From: Isohypsibius dastychi
Taxonomy: Eukaryota; Tardigrada; Eutardigrada; Parachela; Isohypsibiidae
Reading direction: 5' to 3'
NCBI GenBank assembly: GCA_034696485.1
Contig: JAQIWT010001265.1
Span: 1-11,611 of the forward strand
Length of the DNA: 11,611 nucleotides
In this document: in pieces, positions 9,743 to 11,611 of the stretch
Layout of the letters: each line of letters opens with the position of its first letter
Position numbering within the stretch: position 1 is the stretch's first letter
Notes under the pieces: model-generated
Databases searched by the model: none
What the model was told of the DNA's origin: nothing
What the model saw: only the letters and a program-made list of their open reading frames with translations
Position numbers and translations under genes: made by a program

Positions 9743-11611
9743 ATGACCAAAATACAATCTGTTATACCTGAGGTGAGTGAGAAATGAAATTGTAATTTCT
9801 TTTTGTGACAGGAGAATCAGTATTCGCAGGGTGAAGATTATGAGGAGATCAGCTTCCCCCATGCGGAAATTCCAAAATCTGTTCGTGCAGATTCTCGATC
9901 TAGAATGGATTGTTATACGGATTTCAACAGCCAGTCATTCCGGACCCTGGATTTCGATCGCACAACCACAGCTCTGAATATTCTCGAGAAATACTTTGTG
10001 GACACTTCCGACGGATGTTGTACACAATGGGCAGTTTTCGAAGTCAGATCAGGATATCACATGCGTCGTATTGTAGAGGACCATGAACGTATCGTGGATG
10101 TTCAGGATGGATGGAAAAACGATCCGGATAAGGAATTCAACCGATTTGTGGTGAAGCAGGATTACAGCAAATATGAAGTTTTCCGGAATCCCACGGTGAG
10201 CGAGATGTTGGACGTTTTGTTATTTTGTTTTGTTGTTTAGACGAAATTTTTGTTATGGATGAATCTGTTTGTTTCTCCTTTTCTGTTTTTAGTGGTTTTA
10301 ACGCCTCCATAATTTATTTTGTTGCAGCAATTTCTCCCTTCCGGTATGCTAAGTTTGCCGCCGGACAAAGCTGAATTATTTGGAGGCTTGCATCCGGCTG
10401 CCCAGAATTCCTTCCTTCGCGTAAGTTCAAGTTCAGTCATAAGTGTTTTCACCAAACGTCTCTCTGATATAATATGAAAGTACTGCGCAGTTTCTACGTT
10501 CAATTAGTTACCCGGTCATTGTTCTGAGAAAGATGAATAATCAAACAAAAATCGAATTTTACTTTAATATTCTATTGACAGTGTGCCTAGAAATCGATTG
10601 ATCTGTTTGTTTATTGTAGAGCCAGTTAATGTCCGACACATGGCACCTGGAAGTGGAAGGCTGGCTGAGTCTGCTAGACCGTAAATGTTGGAAGCGGAAT
10701 TATTTTATACTACGACCTTCCGGTCTTTACATCTCGACGAAAAACGCGTTCAAAGTAAATTTCAAATTTGCTTAAATTAACTGCAGATGCACTGATAAAT
10801 ATTTCCTATCAGGATCCTAAACACTTATCACTGATTGCCGGTTTGGAGGAGATTAATATTTATCAAGTCAACAATGGACAAAGAATATTCGGGGCTCCAT
10901 CAGATAACGTGCTCTGCTTGGCGGTAGATATGTGTGTATTGATACGAAGATAGCAAAGGGTCAACTCTTACCCGTTTTCAGGTGGGAGATGATGGCCAGG
11001 GGAGCTCGAAATATATCTGCTGTGAAAGCGAAGAAATGCTGAGAAACTGGATAGTTGCTCTCCGGTTGCAGAAGGTATACAACTTTTCCATTACCGGTGT
11101 AGTTTATTCGAAGTGTCAAATTGCTGTTTATAGTTCTGGAGCCAGCTGAAAGAGAACTACAGAGCAGCTGTAAACGTTGATGAGGCACTCAAAACGATGC
11201 ATGATATTAGAGTAAGGCCGTATAGAAATGTGCCTTGTCAAACTTGAAGTGATTAATCGGCGATTTCCGGTCGTGCTTGCTATTCATTTATGATATCTTG
11301 CTATATTGCATTTTTTATTAGGATTTACACATTGAGGAGAAAATGAAGTCTCGTATCCCGATGGATTTTTCTGGTCATTCTGGGCGGATTGTTGCAAACG
11401 AACAGGAAGCCATTGAAGCACTGGTATCAGAAGTCCATAGCTGGAAGGTACCGGAAAGGTCATTAAAGATTACCTGTCGTTCTCATGTTCAACTTTTTAG
11501 AAAAGGAAAGCAGTCAGATCGGCTGATACGTCTCCATCCTCTGCTTCGGATATGTCCCTTTATTACTCGCAGTGCTGGTATCACGGAGCTATTACACGGG
11601 AGGATGCGGCT
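9743..11611 (+). CDS. GRB7/10/14: Grb7/10/14-family adaptor (RA-PH-BPS-SH2), 3' truncated by window
   Basis: Nine exons are visible: 9743-9772, 9812-10195, 10328-10420, 10620-10754, 10813-10923, 10982-11074, 11134-11211, 11322-11447 and 11501-11611. All are GT..AG and phase 0, giving 387 residues. A Ras-association-like domain spans about 54-132, closing with FVVKQDYSKYEVFRNP. A PH domain spans about 176-282 (LEVEGWLSLLDRKCWKRNYF, LYIST, ICCESEEMLRNWIVALRL). The BPS segment begins near 322 with MDFSGHSGRIV and includes a WKKRK motif. The SH2 domain opens at CWYHGAITREDAA (375-387) and is cut by the window end, before its phosphotyrosine-binding arginine. In mammals these adaptors bind activated receptor tyrosine kinases, including the insulin receptor, through BPS and SH2. 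The N-terminus is only about 53 residues and lacks the proline-rich region of vertebrate members. The first intron is 39 nt. Lamellipodin/MIG-10 also has RA-PH but no SH2, so it is excluded. Confidence 0.88.

Overview
The window is an animal nuclear genome segment, dense in genes split by short spliceosomal introns (mostly 50-90 nt, GT..AG). The last gene has an RA-PH-BPS-SH2 layout, which is found only in animals. Beta-tubulin has Phe at position 200, as nematode beta-tubulins often do, and the genes are compact. I therefore favour a small-genome invertebrate, plausibly a nematode, but the exact group cannot be fixed from this sequence. No bacterial, viral or transposon sequence was recognised.

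Layout: (1) 1-591, plus strand, 3' part of COQ10, a coenzyme Q-binding START-type protein. (2) 787-2910, minus strand, complete mitochondrial HSP60 in eight coding exons, with a probable further 5' UTR intron at 2916-3119. (3) 3120-3659, a shared divergent promoter with a near-complete heat shock element, an ATF4/CHOP-type TGATGCAAT site and two CACGTG boxes. (4) 3660-4261, plus strand, mitochondrial HSP10 in five coding exons; the first holds only the ATG. (5) 4625-6644, minus strand, complete mitochondrial citrate synthase in nine exons. (6) 7194-9188, minus strand, complete but divergent beta-tubulin in nine exons. (7) 9189-9742, a divergent promoter. (8) 9743 to the window end, plus strand, 5' part of a Grb7/10/14-family adaptor, cut inside the SH2 domain.

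All six gene models were assembled by hand. Every exon junction keeps frame, and the summed lengths match the families: HSP60 571 aa, HSP10 104 aa, citrate synthase 491 aa, beta-tubulin 453 aa.

Four neighbouring genes encode mitochondrial proteins: COQ10, the two halves of the HSP60/HSP10 folding machine, and citrate synthase. HSP60 and HSP10 form a head-to-head pair sharing one promoter, an arrangement also known in mammals, which fits the need to make the two subunits together under heat or mitochondrial stress. HSP10 and citrate synthase converge, and their likely poly(A) signals imply overlapping transcript ends. Beta-tubulin and the Grb-like gene are divergent neighbours.

I found no wholly new system. 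The points most worth a second look are the stress-site layout of the chaperonin promoter, the clustered changes in beta-tubulin (Gln198, altered lateral-contact loops, Ala-rich tail), and a frame-preserving cryptic acceptor under a perfect inverted repeat in a citrate synthase intron.
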